NCBI GenBank assembly: GCA_014529385.2
Contig: CM043948.1
Location: forward strand, 23,984,451-24,048,450
Direction: 5' to 3'
Length of the DNA stretch: 64,000 nt
Origin: Adiantum capillus-veneris
Lineage: Eukaryota > Streptophyta > Polypodiopsida > Polypodiales > Pteridaceae
Shown here: one piece after another, positions 1 through 11,427 of the stretch
Numbering within the stretch: position 1 is the first letter of the stretch
Layout of the letters: each line of letters opens with the position of its first letter
Translations under genes and position numbers: made by a program
The notes under the pieces: generated by a model
Seen by the model: only the letters and a program-made list of their open reading frames with translations
Database searches by the model: none
What the model was told of the DNA's origin: nothing

Positions 1-794
1 TAAAGCAAAGATTCAATCCCAACTGTCTAACTCACAATCAATACATCCTAGCTGCCTATCTAAGGGTGCTCGAGGGATCGCTCCAAGACCTGTATCACCG
101 AAAGGATCTCAACATTCGAGAATCCCCCAGCTCAATAAAACCTCACTCGACCCTCAACAAAGGCTGCAGTAAATCTGACAGTACATAGACTTCCCACAAA
201 GTCATACATCCACAAATTTCCCACTATATGCTGTAACTGCTGTGACGGTTGTTTGCTGCGTGACTCACAGCCAGGAAACCCTCAACAAACATACATCATC
301 TCTGACAATACATCCCATGTGGAAGTACCTGCAATGTCAGGATGAAATCTGGAATATCAAGCAGCAAACACAAGCTACCTGATGAACTAGTGGATGTCGC
401 CTACAATCTGTGTGTAGATGCGCCCGTGTCGTATGTGACACGCCTCCAAGAACTGTGCGCCGTCCTTCGATGTGTAGACAGCCACAAATCAACACTCTGG
501 GAGTGTCGATATCCTCAGCACCTGCAGTCGTAGGCCGAAAAACCCCAAATTTGCAGAGTCGGATCTGCACCCATCGAGACCACGTAGTCGAAAATGGCTT
601 GCGCAGACCTTTGTCGAAGCCGAACGGTGGCCGAGATGACCTCAGAATGAAATTCTGACAACACCAAGTCCTTCGGGCTTTCCTACGAGATTTGGGGCCA
701 TGTCTTCGCCTGTGGAATTTCACTCCAATCTGAGTTGGTGACTCTAGCCTCCTGCAGTGCTGCCCCGAGCCTCGATCTGAGCTCTGATACCAGT
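1..794 (-). mobile_element. Internal leader of a short-LTR retroelement, no coding capacity
   Basis: Reading on the minus strand, the LTR at 795-986 is followed at 792-781 by TGGTATCAGAGC, the usual initiator tRNA-Met primer-binding site, so this stretch is the 5' internal leader of the element. I see no gag, protease or polymerase motif in it; the short open frames here are not convincing genes. Bases around 140-170 nearly repeat those around 44,205-44,235, where a second minus-strand element has the same layout, so the two probably belong to one family. The element runs off the left edge of the window, so coding parts may lie outside. Confidence 0.6.
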
Positions 795-986
795 TGAAGG
801 AGTACGAGCGGAAGTGCGACGCGAGAGAGAGTGCGAGAAGAAGAGCACGACGATATGGTGAACTCGCTCTACTGTAATGTGTAGAGCATAGTGAGTTCTT
901 ATTAGGTTTTTACAAAAGAATATGTGTACATACCTGGCGGCCCGCCCACTTACCTGGGCGACCACATTGGGCTTTATACCCCAACA
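795..986 (-). repeat. 5' LTR (192 bp) of a minus-strand LTR element
   Basis: On the minus strand the segment starts TGTTGGGGTATAAAGCCC and ends CCTTCA, giving TG...CA ends, with a two-base spacer before the primer-binding site at 792-781. A TATA-like GGTATAAAG lies close to the start, as expected for a U3 promoter. The partner 3' LTR is not in the window. The length is short for a plant LTR and is close to the 202 bp of the LTR at 44,721-44,922. Confidence 0.65.
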
Positions 987-1177
987 ATAGGTTGCTTTGT
1001 TCATATTTGATGCCAATGGTACACATGCGCTAATATTTTGCTAAAAGGGTGTGCCTCAATCTCTACATATTCGGACAACTAAGCTTTCAAGCTTTGTTTC
1101 ATTGATAAAATCAACAAAATTTATAATTGTTCATCCTTATGTTAATATTTTCTTGTTGTTGTGATTGTATATTTTTA
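987..1177. other. Intergenic, nothing recognised
   Basis: AT-rich sequence between two LTR pieces. I see no gene or repeat structure. Confidence 0.4.
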
Positions 1178-1420
1178 TGTAGCCTGTAATGGTTATGATC
1201 TAGACCGGCCACCCTCTAGCCATAGAGCTAGGAGGGTGGAGTTCAAGAATAGACTGTTCGGACCAGAGTGCCTGAGCAGTAGTCGGGGGCCATTGTGGAC
1301 ATCAGACCACACTTACAAAAAGGTCTAGGGTGAGGGGCAACCTCACCAGTCTCATGGTTGGGTGGAGAGTATACGGTCTACCCCTCTCATGTGTAGTGTG
1401 TGTTGAGTGGTGGCCCATAG
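1178..1420 (+). repeat. Diverged Ty3/gypsy LTR fragment
   Basis: From GTAGCCTGTAATGGTTATGA onwards this stretch matches, with many substitutions, the LTR at 40,924-41,230: the shared blocks include the passage on CCCTCTAGCC..TAGAGCTA, the CACCAGTCTCA block and GTAGTGTGTGTTGAGTG. The first bases (TGTCAC) and the last third of that LTR are missing here. It is an isolated and older copy, with no gypsy coding sequence next to it. Confidence 0.6.
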
Positions 1421-2866
<1,446 letters not shown>

Positions 2867-3104
2867 CCAAAGGCATGGGCTTGGTGAGGGAGGCCATTTC
2901 ATTTGCATGCTCAATGCTAACTTTGTAGCATAGGTAGGCATTAGAGTGTCCATTTTGGCTCATTTTGTGAAAACTACCATGAAAAATGCGTACTGATTTT
3001 GTACCAATGGTCCATTGTGTGCGTGGGGTATATTTCCCTAGAAGGAAAAAATGTTGTGTGGCTTTGAAATCCAACTTTGTCACTATAGAGATGATGTACT
3101 GTTG

Positions 3105-3420
3105 TCCCAAATGAGTTAGTCAAGTGATAAAAGCTTTTGGCTTATAACTTTGATCTTATGAGTTCAAGCCGTACTAGGCGAACTCATTTTAAAAGGGACA
3201 CCTATGCTCACTTGGTGTGTTGTGTTGCTCGGGCTCCTGCCCCTTGAACACTTGACTCCTCCTCCCAGGGAGGTGGATCACCTGAGATAAGATGATACAT
3301 ATGAGACCCCTCCGTTGTTCTAGCACTCAGCTCATTGAGGTGGTCATGGGGGATGTCCCCTTCGTGGCTCTTGCCCTATGGTATGTGGCCCTTGCCCGCC
3401 AACCATGCTAAATGGCTAAT
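3105..3420 (+). mobile_element. Candidate tRNA-derived SINE
   Basis: The segment starts with a box-A-like TTAGTCAAGTGATAAAAG and has a box-B-like GAGTTCAAGCC about 45 bases later, the spacing expected for an RNA polymerase III promoter of tRNA origin. A tRNA-unrelated body follows, with CTCCTGCCCC and CTCATTGAGGTGG blocks. No target-site duplication or clean tail was found, so the ends are approximate. It could also be a decayed tRNA-like sequence by chance. Confidence 0.45.
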
Positions 3421-3988
3421 AGTTGTAGGGGGAAATCGGCTCCACGTCCCACTTGAGTGGGTCCCGCGTCTGCTAGGGAAAAACGATGAGTGAATTTAAG
3501 CATGATGATGGACCAAATCAAAACATGTTCATTGGCTCTAGATAACATGACTATGCGGTCTTGCAAATATTTGAAATGGCTCACAAATTTTTGTGACAAG
3601 CAAATTCTTTTGATCTAAAACAAAAAACTGTCAAGAGAAAGATAAAAAGCTGCAAACACTCCAGTGTCTTTTAATATCCCAGTTCTAGTAGCAGGTTAGC
3701 TTCTAATTCCTTACCAAATTATGATTTGAGGTGTAGAAATGACCTATGAATCTTCTTCAGTTTTAGGGCATTATGCAGTTTAGAGTACATTACAATATCC
3801 ATGTACATATATATGCTAGGGGTAATTTTCTTTCAACGGAGCTCTACTGGTCCTTTATATGATGAAATGTAAGTTTTTGCGACAAGTTTGACTTGAGAAT
3901 GTCTTTATTTTAAGAAAAACAAGAGAATTTATATGAGAGAGATAGAAAACCAGGTTACATGGGGATGTCAGCCAGTATAGGCATACCA
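3421..3988. other. Intergenic, nothing recognised
   Basis: No gene, repeat or conserved motif was recognised in this AT-rich stretch. Confidence 0.4.
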
Positions 3989-4123
3989 ATGGTAGTACCT
4001 AGAAACAAGGTGAGGACTAACGAGGGCCTACATATGGTAGTACCTAGAAACAAGGTGAGGACTGACGAGGGCCTACATATGGTAGTACCTAGAAACAAGG
4101 TGAGGACTCACGAAGGCCTACAT
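3989..4123 (+). repeat. Three tandem copies of a 45-bp unit
   Basis: Units begin at 3,989, 4,034 and 4,079, each starting ATGGTAGTACCTAGAAACAA, and differ only at a few positions near the end. Because 45 is a multiple of three the array stays open as a frame of 15-residue repeats (MVVPRNKVRTxEGLH), from about 3,959 to 4,150. I do not take this as a gene: there is no homology I recognise and no splice or promoter signal. Confidence 0.85.
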
Positions 4124-4635
4124 AAGGTCAAGAGTTGGAAAAGGGAATGATGAGTATAATATAATATAAGTAAGCCTATATTCTACGTAGCACTGCAGCT
4201 AGCTAGTATTCTTATATAAAGCTGTCTTCATTAAAGGTGCACAATCCTTTCCACTTGTCAACAAGGATAAGGATATGTGGAGTTGATCTAGTGGACCAAA
4301 TTTTGCTCCAAGTTTCCAAGCTTCCCTCTATGGCCTCCTTATGTAGGCCAAAAAGTTATCTACATTCATTATACTAGTTCAAGATGGTTAAGAGAGTGTT
4401 TCAATGACATTTACCCTCGTATCCGTAGAGGTCGCTGGCACAATGTTTTTGAAACAATTGTGAAATTGGTTAGTTTTGAGAGATGTTATTGGAATTGGAC
4501 AAGGCCATCATAGATGATTAAGAGGGTTTTAATTTGTGGAGCTCAAGTATGTACATACATGTGGCTATTGAGATGTAGCATATAACTTGCAGCTTGAGTG
4601 AGTCCTATGTAATGGAGAGGTCCACCCTCAATCAC
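4124..4635. other. Intergenic, nothing recognised
   Basis: No gene, repeat or conserved motif was recognised. Confidence 0.4.
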
Positions 4636-5650
4636 TCATATAGCCTCAAAGCCATGATTTGGTTCATTCTATCCGACGAATGGAAGCTAACCCAGAATGC
4701 ATAGGCATGTGCATCTTCGCAGGTGCCTATCATCAGCTTGTTGCAAAATAGAGCCACTTCCAACTTTCCACTTCCACAACATGCCTTCTCTGTTTGCTTC
4801 AAGCCTGCAGGTAGACACACATCTCTCTCTCAATCTTAGTTAGGACACACTACACACTTACCAAAGTGTTGAGCATTGTAAAGGACATCTACTAGCACTT
4901 CATAGCTATCCATATAGGCTAAGTTTAATCCAAACTGACTCCTTTGCCACGAGTCCAAATTCCTCTTGAGCTTTATGTTGAACTCAATAGCTTGTTTATT
5001 CAGATGGTCAACACATCCATTGCCATTGCGCATGTAGAGTGTCATCATCGTTGGTAAACATCCGAATGGGGGGAGGGAAACCACGCCGATTCTTCTAGCT
5101 CCCAAGCCATAAAGCTCCTATATGCCAGCAATTAATTCAACTTCTATTAATGTAATGAAGTGATGATCAAGAGCGATGCGCATTAGAACGGCATGTTTTG
5201 TATAGGCGATGGAAAACATGAGGATAATTATTAGGAGTGGTGAAAAACTAAGGGTTATCATAAATGACATTGTGGAAAAATGACATGGAATAACTTATGA
5301 TAGGGCTTGAAAACAACACATTGAGATAATGGAAATAGCATAATTTGATGAATATTGTGGTTTTCAACATGATTGCAGACCTTTATTTAACAATTATTAC
5401 CCTTATAAATGAGCCAAGTAGCTCAAGTAGCATGGCTTGAAACTCCTCGTGGTTGTATTTTGCCCTTAGGTACGGATTGAGAAGATAATTGTTGAGAAAG
5501 TCATTTGTTCCCGTGCTTACAATAAAGACTGCCTTCCTCAGAATCTCCATAGCCCAACTCTTGCCCATCATGCTCATCAACATTCCTCGGTACTCTTTGA
5601 AATGCTATAGTTGTTCGGTTAGGGATAACACGTTCTACAAATACGATCTT
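4636..5650 (-). pseudogene. GDSL esterase/lipase, 5'-truncated pseudogene
   Basis: Three exon-like blocks on the minus strand read in family order. The first (about 5,640-5,400) has VFIVSTGTNDFLNNYLLNP, the block with the Gly-Asn oxyanion residues. The second (about 5,120-4,864) has LGARRIGVVSLPPFGCLP and ends at a good donor (GGTAAGTG). The third (about 4,805-4,640) has ACCGSGKLE and the C-terminal block. Family members act on esters and usually carry a secretion signal and an N-terminal GDS motif; neither is found upstream. There is a TAG stop near 5,607 (EQL*HFKEY, where Gln or similar is usual), and the catalytic Asp of the usual FWDSxHP motif is Val here (FWVSFHSS). Both point to a dead copy. 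Confidence 0.8.
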
Positions 5651-5914
5651 GACCGAATGTTAGAAAACTAGCTAAAACAAAATGAATCTCATCGGGGCTC
5701 AAAAACAAATACTAGTATGCAAACTACCAAGCAACAAATGGTATTAAGCATCTGCGATCAAGAGGTATCTATATAACCCTTAATCTACATTTGCCAATCT
5801 ATTTATGAGGGACCCCTTATGTACTAGTATTTTCATAAAAGAACTCCTTATGTGCCAAATTTTTTACTTTTCAAATTAAAAGTACCCTTATGAATGTGCT
5901 TTTTAAAGGAAATA
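5651..5914. other. Intergenic upstream of the GDSL remnant
   Basis: This is where the first GDSL exon should lie, but no FGDS-type motif was found in any frame. AT-rich; nothing else recognised. Confidence 0.4.
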
Positions 5915-6034
5915 GACCCCTTCTGTTGATCTCACATGCTATCTTACATATTTCAGAGTGTGACCCCATGATCTCTACAATCAACCGGAAATACACCCCT
6001 TGTGTTGACCTCACGTGCTATCTTACATATTTTT
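5915..6034 (+). repeat. Imperfect tandem duplication, period about 80 bp
   Basis: The block CTCACATGCTATCTTACATATTT near 5,930 recurs as CTCACGTGCTATCTTACATATTT near 6,010, each preceded by a CCCCTT(C/G)TGTTGA sequence. The duplication directly precedes the GA array. Confidence 0.7.
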
Positions 6035-6283
6035 GAGAGAGGGAGGGAGGAGGGGAGAGAGGCAGAGAGACAAAGGAAGGGAGAAAGAGGGAGTGAGAGA
6101 GAGAGGGGAGAAAGAGAGAGAGAGGGAGAGAGAGATACAAACACACACACACACACACACAGAGGAAAGAGGGGAGAGAGAGAGGGCGAGGGATAGAGAG
6201 AGAGGACGAGATAGAGTGAGCGAGAGATGGCGGGACAGAGAGGGTGGGAGAGAGAGGGAGACAGAGAGAGGGATGGAGGGAGG

Positions 6284-6371
<88 letters not shown>

Positions 6372-6377
6372 CAGGGA

Positions 6378-6410
<33 letters not shown>

Positions 6411-6466
6411 CAGAGAGAGAGAGAGAGAGAGAGACACACACACACACACACACACACAGAGAGAGA
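6035..6466. repeat. GA-rich microsatellite region
   Basis: About 430 bp of impure GA repeat with a central uninterrupted stretch (about 6,288-6,367) and two short CA runs. It abuts the 3' end of LINE copy A1. The long open frames (Arg-Glu on plus, Ser-Leu on minus) are repeat artefacts. Confidence 0.9.
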
Positions 6467-7658
6467 TAGTTCTATTATCGTCCTCTGAGGTCAAATATGA
6501 CCTATGGGACCAAATGAACATGTCACGTGGTGTGAGTGGAGGTCATAAGAGACTCTTGATGCTCAAAAATGGCTCAAATGAGCGTCGCAATAGAGAGTGC
6601 ACATCGTGGTTGGGAGAGGAAGGTATGTAGGGAGAGCTCATGGCTGAATATATGGGGAAAAGAGGACCTAATGTGGTCAAAAGCTGAGCACTCAAGTAGT
6701 GTGTCGTACTCACTCTCTCGCACTTGATGAGGGCATAAGGTGCAAAGTCGATGACACTCCTCGCCAGTGCCCCAACGTCCTGTCTCGTAGCGTAGAGAAT
6801 GGGAGCTAAGACAAATGGAGGCAATGGTGCGGATTGCACTCAACGGGATGGGCTCAAGGATGTAGGGATGGGTTCAATTACCTCGTTCGGAGAAGAAGAA
6901 GAGATTTGTAGTTTGGGGCAACGTGTGTGGTGTAATGGCTGAAGCGAGAACCTCCGGATTTCTCCCAAGCTGTGATACATTGGCGTTGTAAGAAGGCTTC
7001 ATTAACTTGGGAGTCGATCGACGCATCCTTGACCAAGTGACATGCATCCCATCTTCCAAACCATTTCTTGATGTCAAGCATCCACCCCGAACTTAGTATT
7101 TTGCTCTTTCATGTCTTTTGAACCTTTTGACTTGCATCATATGCGATTCTAGGAATTCGATGCAAAGGGCTACGTTGTGTCTTACGCATGTACTCCGCAA
7201 TCTTTGCATGCCCAAGACCTCAATGGGAAGCGATCCGGACTCAAGAAGTAAGAGCATGTAGGGTGTTTGTGTCTTGACTTGGAGAAAGTTGGTGAGAAAA
7301 CGCTTTTGGACATTCTCAAACTCTTTCCAAGTAGACTTCTCGATGCTTCCACCCCACACCTCCACTCCATAAAGAAGCACCGGTGTCACCAATGTGTCAA
7401 AGAGGTACTTTTTGAGAGCCCAACACTTGATCTCTCCAGCATTGCACATGTTCTCAAATGCATAATAAGCCCTCTTTCCGGCTTCCAAGCGACGCATTGC
7501 ACAATCCTTCCATTTATGATTGGATGGAACCTTAAGGCCAAGGTACTTGAAGTGATCTACCACTTCAAGTTGCTCATTGTTGTATACAATGCATGGATTT
7601 TCATCATTGAGGGGCATAACCTTGGTTTTGGATCCATTCACGATCAGCTCGCTATGTA
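6467..7658 (-). mobile_element. LINE family A, copy A1 (5'-truncated)
   Basis: Minus-strand non-LTR retrotransposon fragment. The 7,641-7,093 part encodes the end of reverse transcriptase and the thumb region (NGSKTKVMPL, then FKYLGL, then LFDTLVTPVLLYGVEVWG). After frame breaks, the C-terminal zinc-binding domain is seen near 6,760-6,640 (C..C then H/C, with ECSAFDHIRSSFPHIF). It is nearly identical to copy A2 (10,800-9,637). The 3' end, at about 6,467, meets a GA array, and a hairpin (AGGTCA-AATA-TGACCT on the plus strand) lies at 6,488-6,503. The 5' end is cut at about 7,658, where copia sequence begins. Frameshifts make it inactive. Confidence 0.88.
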
Positions 7659-9042
7659 GACAATGGACTCAGCTCTTCTTACAGCATCTGATGGAAATAC
7701 ACTGAGTGACTGGATTATAGACTAAGGGGCATTACTTCATGTTTCTCCAAACAAGGAGTGGTTTACCTCTTATGTGACCACTAAAGATCATGTTCAGCTA
7801 GGCAATGGGCAGACATGTGAGATCTTAGGTGTTGGAGATGTTCAATTGAAGTTTCAGAATGGCTCTTCTTTCACGCTGAAGAATGTGAGACATGTTCCCG
7901 CAATTACAAAGAGCTTGATCAGCACAAGTTTACTTGATGATGTTGGCTACGTCACCACTTTTGGACAGAACATGTGGAAGATATCCAAGGGTTCTATGAC
8001 AGTAGCACATGGAGTAAAGTCTGGAGGACTTTACATGATTTATGTATCAAATGTCTCTAAAAATGTAATCAATGTAACTGAGCAGCCGAACGTTTCTTTG
8101 TGGCATAGCCGGTTAGGACATATGTCCAAGAAGGGGATGGAAATCTTGTCTCGTTCTGGTTATTTGCCTGGATTTTCATTTAATGATTTTGATTTATGTG
8201 AACATTGTCTGTATGGTAAGCAAACACAGCAGCCACATAAGCATAGAAGCAGTAGAAGAGATACACAGTTGGCACTTATTCATAGTGATTTGTGTGGACC
8301 TATGCCTAACCTATCTCTAGGGGGAGCTTCTTACTTTATGACATTTATAGATGATTACTCGAGGAAAGTATGGGTTTACTTTCTCAAGCACAAGGATGAA
8401 GCGTTTAGTGTTTTCAAAACGTTTGTGACACTTGTGGAGAATCAGAGTGGCAAGAAGCTTAAATGCTTACGCACTGACAATGGTGGAGAGTATGTTTCAA
8501 AGGCCTTTCAGGACTTTTGTGAGTCAAAAGGTATAAAACGTGAACTTACTGCTCCTTACAATCCTCCTCAAAATGGTGTTGCTGAGAGGATGAATAGGAC
8601 CATACAAGAGAAGGTCAGAAGTATGTTGTCTAATGCACAGTTGCCAAATGGGTTTTGGGCTGAAGCTGTATCAACAGCTGTTCATCTTGTAAATAGAACT
8701 CCTAGCAACGTTTTGCAGAAGGATTCAGTGCCAGAGATGGTTTAATCAGGCAAAATGCCCTCATACAAGCATCTCGGAGTCTTTGGCTATGAGGCATATA
8801 CTCACGTTCCAAAGGAATTTAGGAACAAACTTGAGCCAAAGAGTAGAAAGTGCATCTTTCTAGGCTATGGTAATTCTGGTGAGATGGGGTACAGACTTTT
8901 GGGATCCCGAATCCAGAAAGGTTATCCGCAGCAATGATGTTCACTTTAATGAAGCCAAATATCATTCTAAACCAGAGAGGGTTGAGGATATTAGAAGAGT
9001 TGTCTTCCAAGAAGATGGACGTGCACGTGCAAGACAAAATGT
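7659..9042 (+). mobile_element. Ty1/copia polyprotein fragment (Copia-3), protease to integrase
   Basis: The frame starts inside the protease (DWIID*GALLHVSPN, with a TAA where Ser of the active-site D-S/T-G triplet belongs) and continues through the GAG-pre-integrase zinc region (LWHSRLGHMS ... C..C near 8,200) and the integrase core: HSDLCGP, DDYSRKVWVYF, LRTDNGGEY and NGVAERMNR supply the DDE residues. After 8,745 the frame is broken but goes on (KCIFLGYGNSGEMGYRL) to about 9,036, then stops abruptly at a GA array. Reverse transcriptase, RNase H and LTRs are missing. Its left end joins truncated LINE A1. It is a dead fragment. Confidence 0.9.
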
Positions 9043-9043
9043 C

Positions 9044-9111
<68 letters not shown>

Positions 9112-9156
9112 CGGGGAGACAGAGAGACGGTGAAAGACAGAGAGAGGGGAGGGGGG

Positions 9157-9210
<54 letters not shown>

Positions 9211-9216
9211 AAGACA

Positions 9217-9274
<58 letters not shown>

Positions 9275-9287
9275 ATGAGAGACAGAG

Positions 9288-9342
<55 letters not shown>

Positions 9343-9358
9343 GGAGAGAGAGGGAGAA

Positions 9359-9455
<97 letters not shown>

Positions 9456-9515
9456 GGAGGAGGGGACAGAGTTAGAAAGACAAAGGGAGGGAGAAAGAGG
9501 GAATGAGAGAGAGAG

Positions 9516-9564
<49 letters not shown>

Positions 9565-9636
9565 GGAGAGAGAGAGACAAAGACAGAGAGAGATACATAG
9601 AGAGAGAGAGAGAGAGAGACAAAGATAGATAGATAG
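9043..9636. repeat. Long GA microsatellite
   Basis: Nearly 600 bp of GA repeat with GGAG, GACA and AAAG interruptions and a final GATA run. One side is the broken end of Copia-3, the other the 3' end of LINE copy A2. Open frames over it are artefacts of the repeat. Confidence 0.93.
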
Positions 9637-11378
9637 TTCTATTATCGTCCTCGGAGGTCAAATATGACCTATGGGACCAAATGAACATGTCATGTGGTGT
9701 GAGTGGAGGTCATAAGTGACTCTCAATGCTCAAAAATGGATGAAATGAGTGTCGCAATAGGGAGTCCACATCGTGGTTGGGAGAGGAAGGTATGTAGGGA
9801 GAGCTCATGGCTGAATATATGGGGAAAAGAGGACCTAATGTGGTCAAAAGCTGAGCACTCAAGTAGTGTGTGGTACTCACTCTCTCGCACTTGACGAGGG
9901 CATAAGGTGCAAAGTCGATGACACTCCTCGCCCAGTGCCCCAACGTCCTGTCTCACAGCGTAGAGAATGGGAGCTAAGACGAATGGAGGCAATGGTGCGG
10001 ATTGCACTCAACGGGATGGGCTCAAGGATGTAGGGATGGGTTCGGTTACCTCGTTCGGAGAAGAAGAGAGATTTGTAGTTTGGGGCAACGTGTGTGGTGT
10101 AACGGCTAAAGCGAGAACCTCCGGTTTTCTCCCAAGCTGGATACATTGGCGTTGTAAGAAGGCCTCATTAACTTGGGAGTCAATCGACACATCCTTGACC
10201 AAGTGACATGCATCCCATCTTCCAAACCATTTCTTGATGTCAAGCATCCACCCCAAACTTAGTATTTTGCTCTTGCATGTCTTTTGATATGCGATTCTAG
10301 GAAGTCGATGCAAAGGGCTATGTTGTGTCTTACGCATGTACTCCATAACCCTTTGCATGCCCAAGACCTCAATGGGAAGCGATCCGGACTCAAGAAGTAA
10401 GAGCATGTAGGGTGTTTGTGTCTTGACTTGGAGAAAGTTGGTGAGAAAACGCTTTTGGACATTCTCAAACTCTTTCCAAGTAGCCTTCCCGATGCTTCCA
10501 CCCCACACCTCCACTCCATAAAGAAGCACCGGTGTCACCAATGTGTCAAAGAGGTACTTTTTGAGAGCCCAACACTTGATCTCTCCAGCATTGCACATGC
10601 TCTCAAATGCATAATAAGCCCTCTTTCCGGCTTCCAAGCGACGCATTGCACAATCCTTCCATTTATGATTGGATGGAACCTCAAGGCCAAGGTACTTGAA
10701 GTGATCTACCACTTCAAGTTGCTCATTGTTGTATACAATGCATGGATTTTCGTCATTGAGGGGCATAACCTTGGTTTTGGATCCATTCACGATCAGCCCG
10801 CTATGTAGGCAAAAGCGTTCCAAGACACTCATAAGCTTTTGTGCATCTTCTAAGGTATGTGCCAAGAGCACTATGTCATCGGCATAAAGCAAAAGCATGA
10901 TCACCGCATTTCCGATCTTAACCTCTTCTATGCCTTCTTGCTGCATAAAATCAAGAACCATGCATTCCAATTCATCAATGAGTAGCCCAAAGAGGGTTGG
11001 GAAAAGTGGGCATCCTTGTTTGACAGAATGGTGCTTGCAAAAAAATTCTGAAATTCCATCTCCCATACGTAATCGACATATCACTTTTTGGTAGATGCGA
11101 AAGACTGCATGCATAAATTCTCTGGGCACTTGAAGGCTTTGCATACGTCTCCAAAGATTTCTTCGCGGTACCATGTCAAAAGCTTTCTTGAAATCCACAA
11201 AGCAACAATACAACTTTTTTCCTTTCAATCGAGACGCTTCCATAAGAACTCGAAGAGTGACAAGGTGATCAATAGTGCTATGATGCTTTTGAAAACCTGC
11301 TTGGCCAAGTGCACGTTTGCCATTCTTTTCAGCCCATTCACTTATCTTCATCTCCATGATACTACACGCAATGAGAGT
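9637..11378 (-). mobile_element. LINE family A, copy A2 (5'-truncated in the RT domain)
   Basis: A single open frame from about 11,378 down to 10,008 covers the reverse transcriptase: QAGFQKHHSTIDHLVTLR, CCFVDFKKAFDMVP, VKQGCPLFPTLFGLLIDE, the catalytic LLYADDIVLLAH, and NGSKTKVMPL with FKYLGLEVPS. The C-terminal zinc-binding domain is read after a frame change near 9,900 (CRQVRESEYHTLLECSAFDHI). Endonuclease and ORF1 are absent: the first 17 residues of the open frame (before TLIACSIMEMKISEW) are antisense of the neighbouring gag gene, which places the truncation at about 11,378. The 3' end abuts the GA array; the 3' hairpin is at 9,655-9,670. It is nearly identical to A1 over the shared part. 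Confidence 0.92.
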
Positions 11379-11427
11379 AGGATTGCAGCCACCAGTTACA
11401 CCAACCTTTACGCCACAAATACCACCC

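Noticed and set aside
337-723. Open frame of 128 codons in the leader of the left LTR element
   Set aside because: No recognisable domain, overlapping frames of similar size on the other strand, and position in a non-coding leader.
3959-4150. The 45-bp array as a CRISPR array
   Set aside because: Units are contiguous with no spacers and the genome is eukaryotic.
6015-6521. Long open frames coding Arg-Glu or Ser-Leu repeats over the GA arrays (also at 2,598-3,110, 8,819-9,688, 54,287-54,529, 61,729-62,025)
   Set aside because: They are forced by the dinucleotide repeat, occur on both strands and in several frames at once, and have no other coding support.
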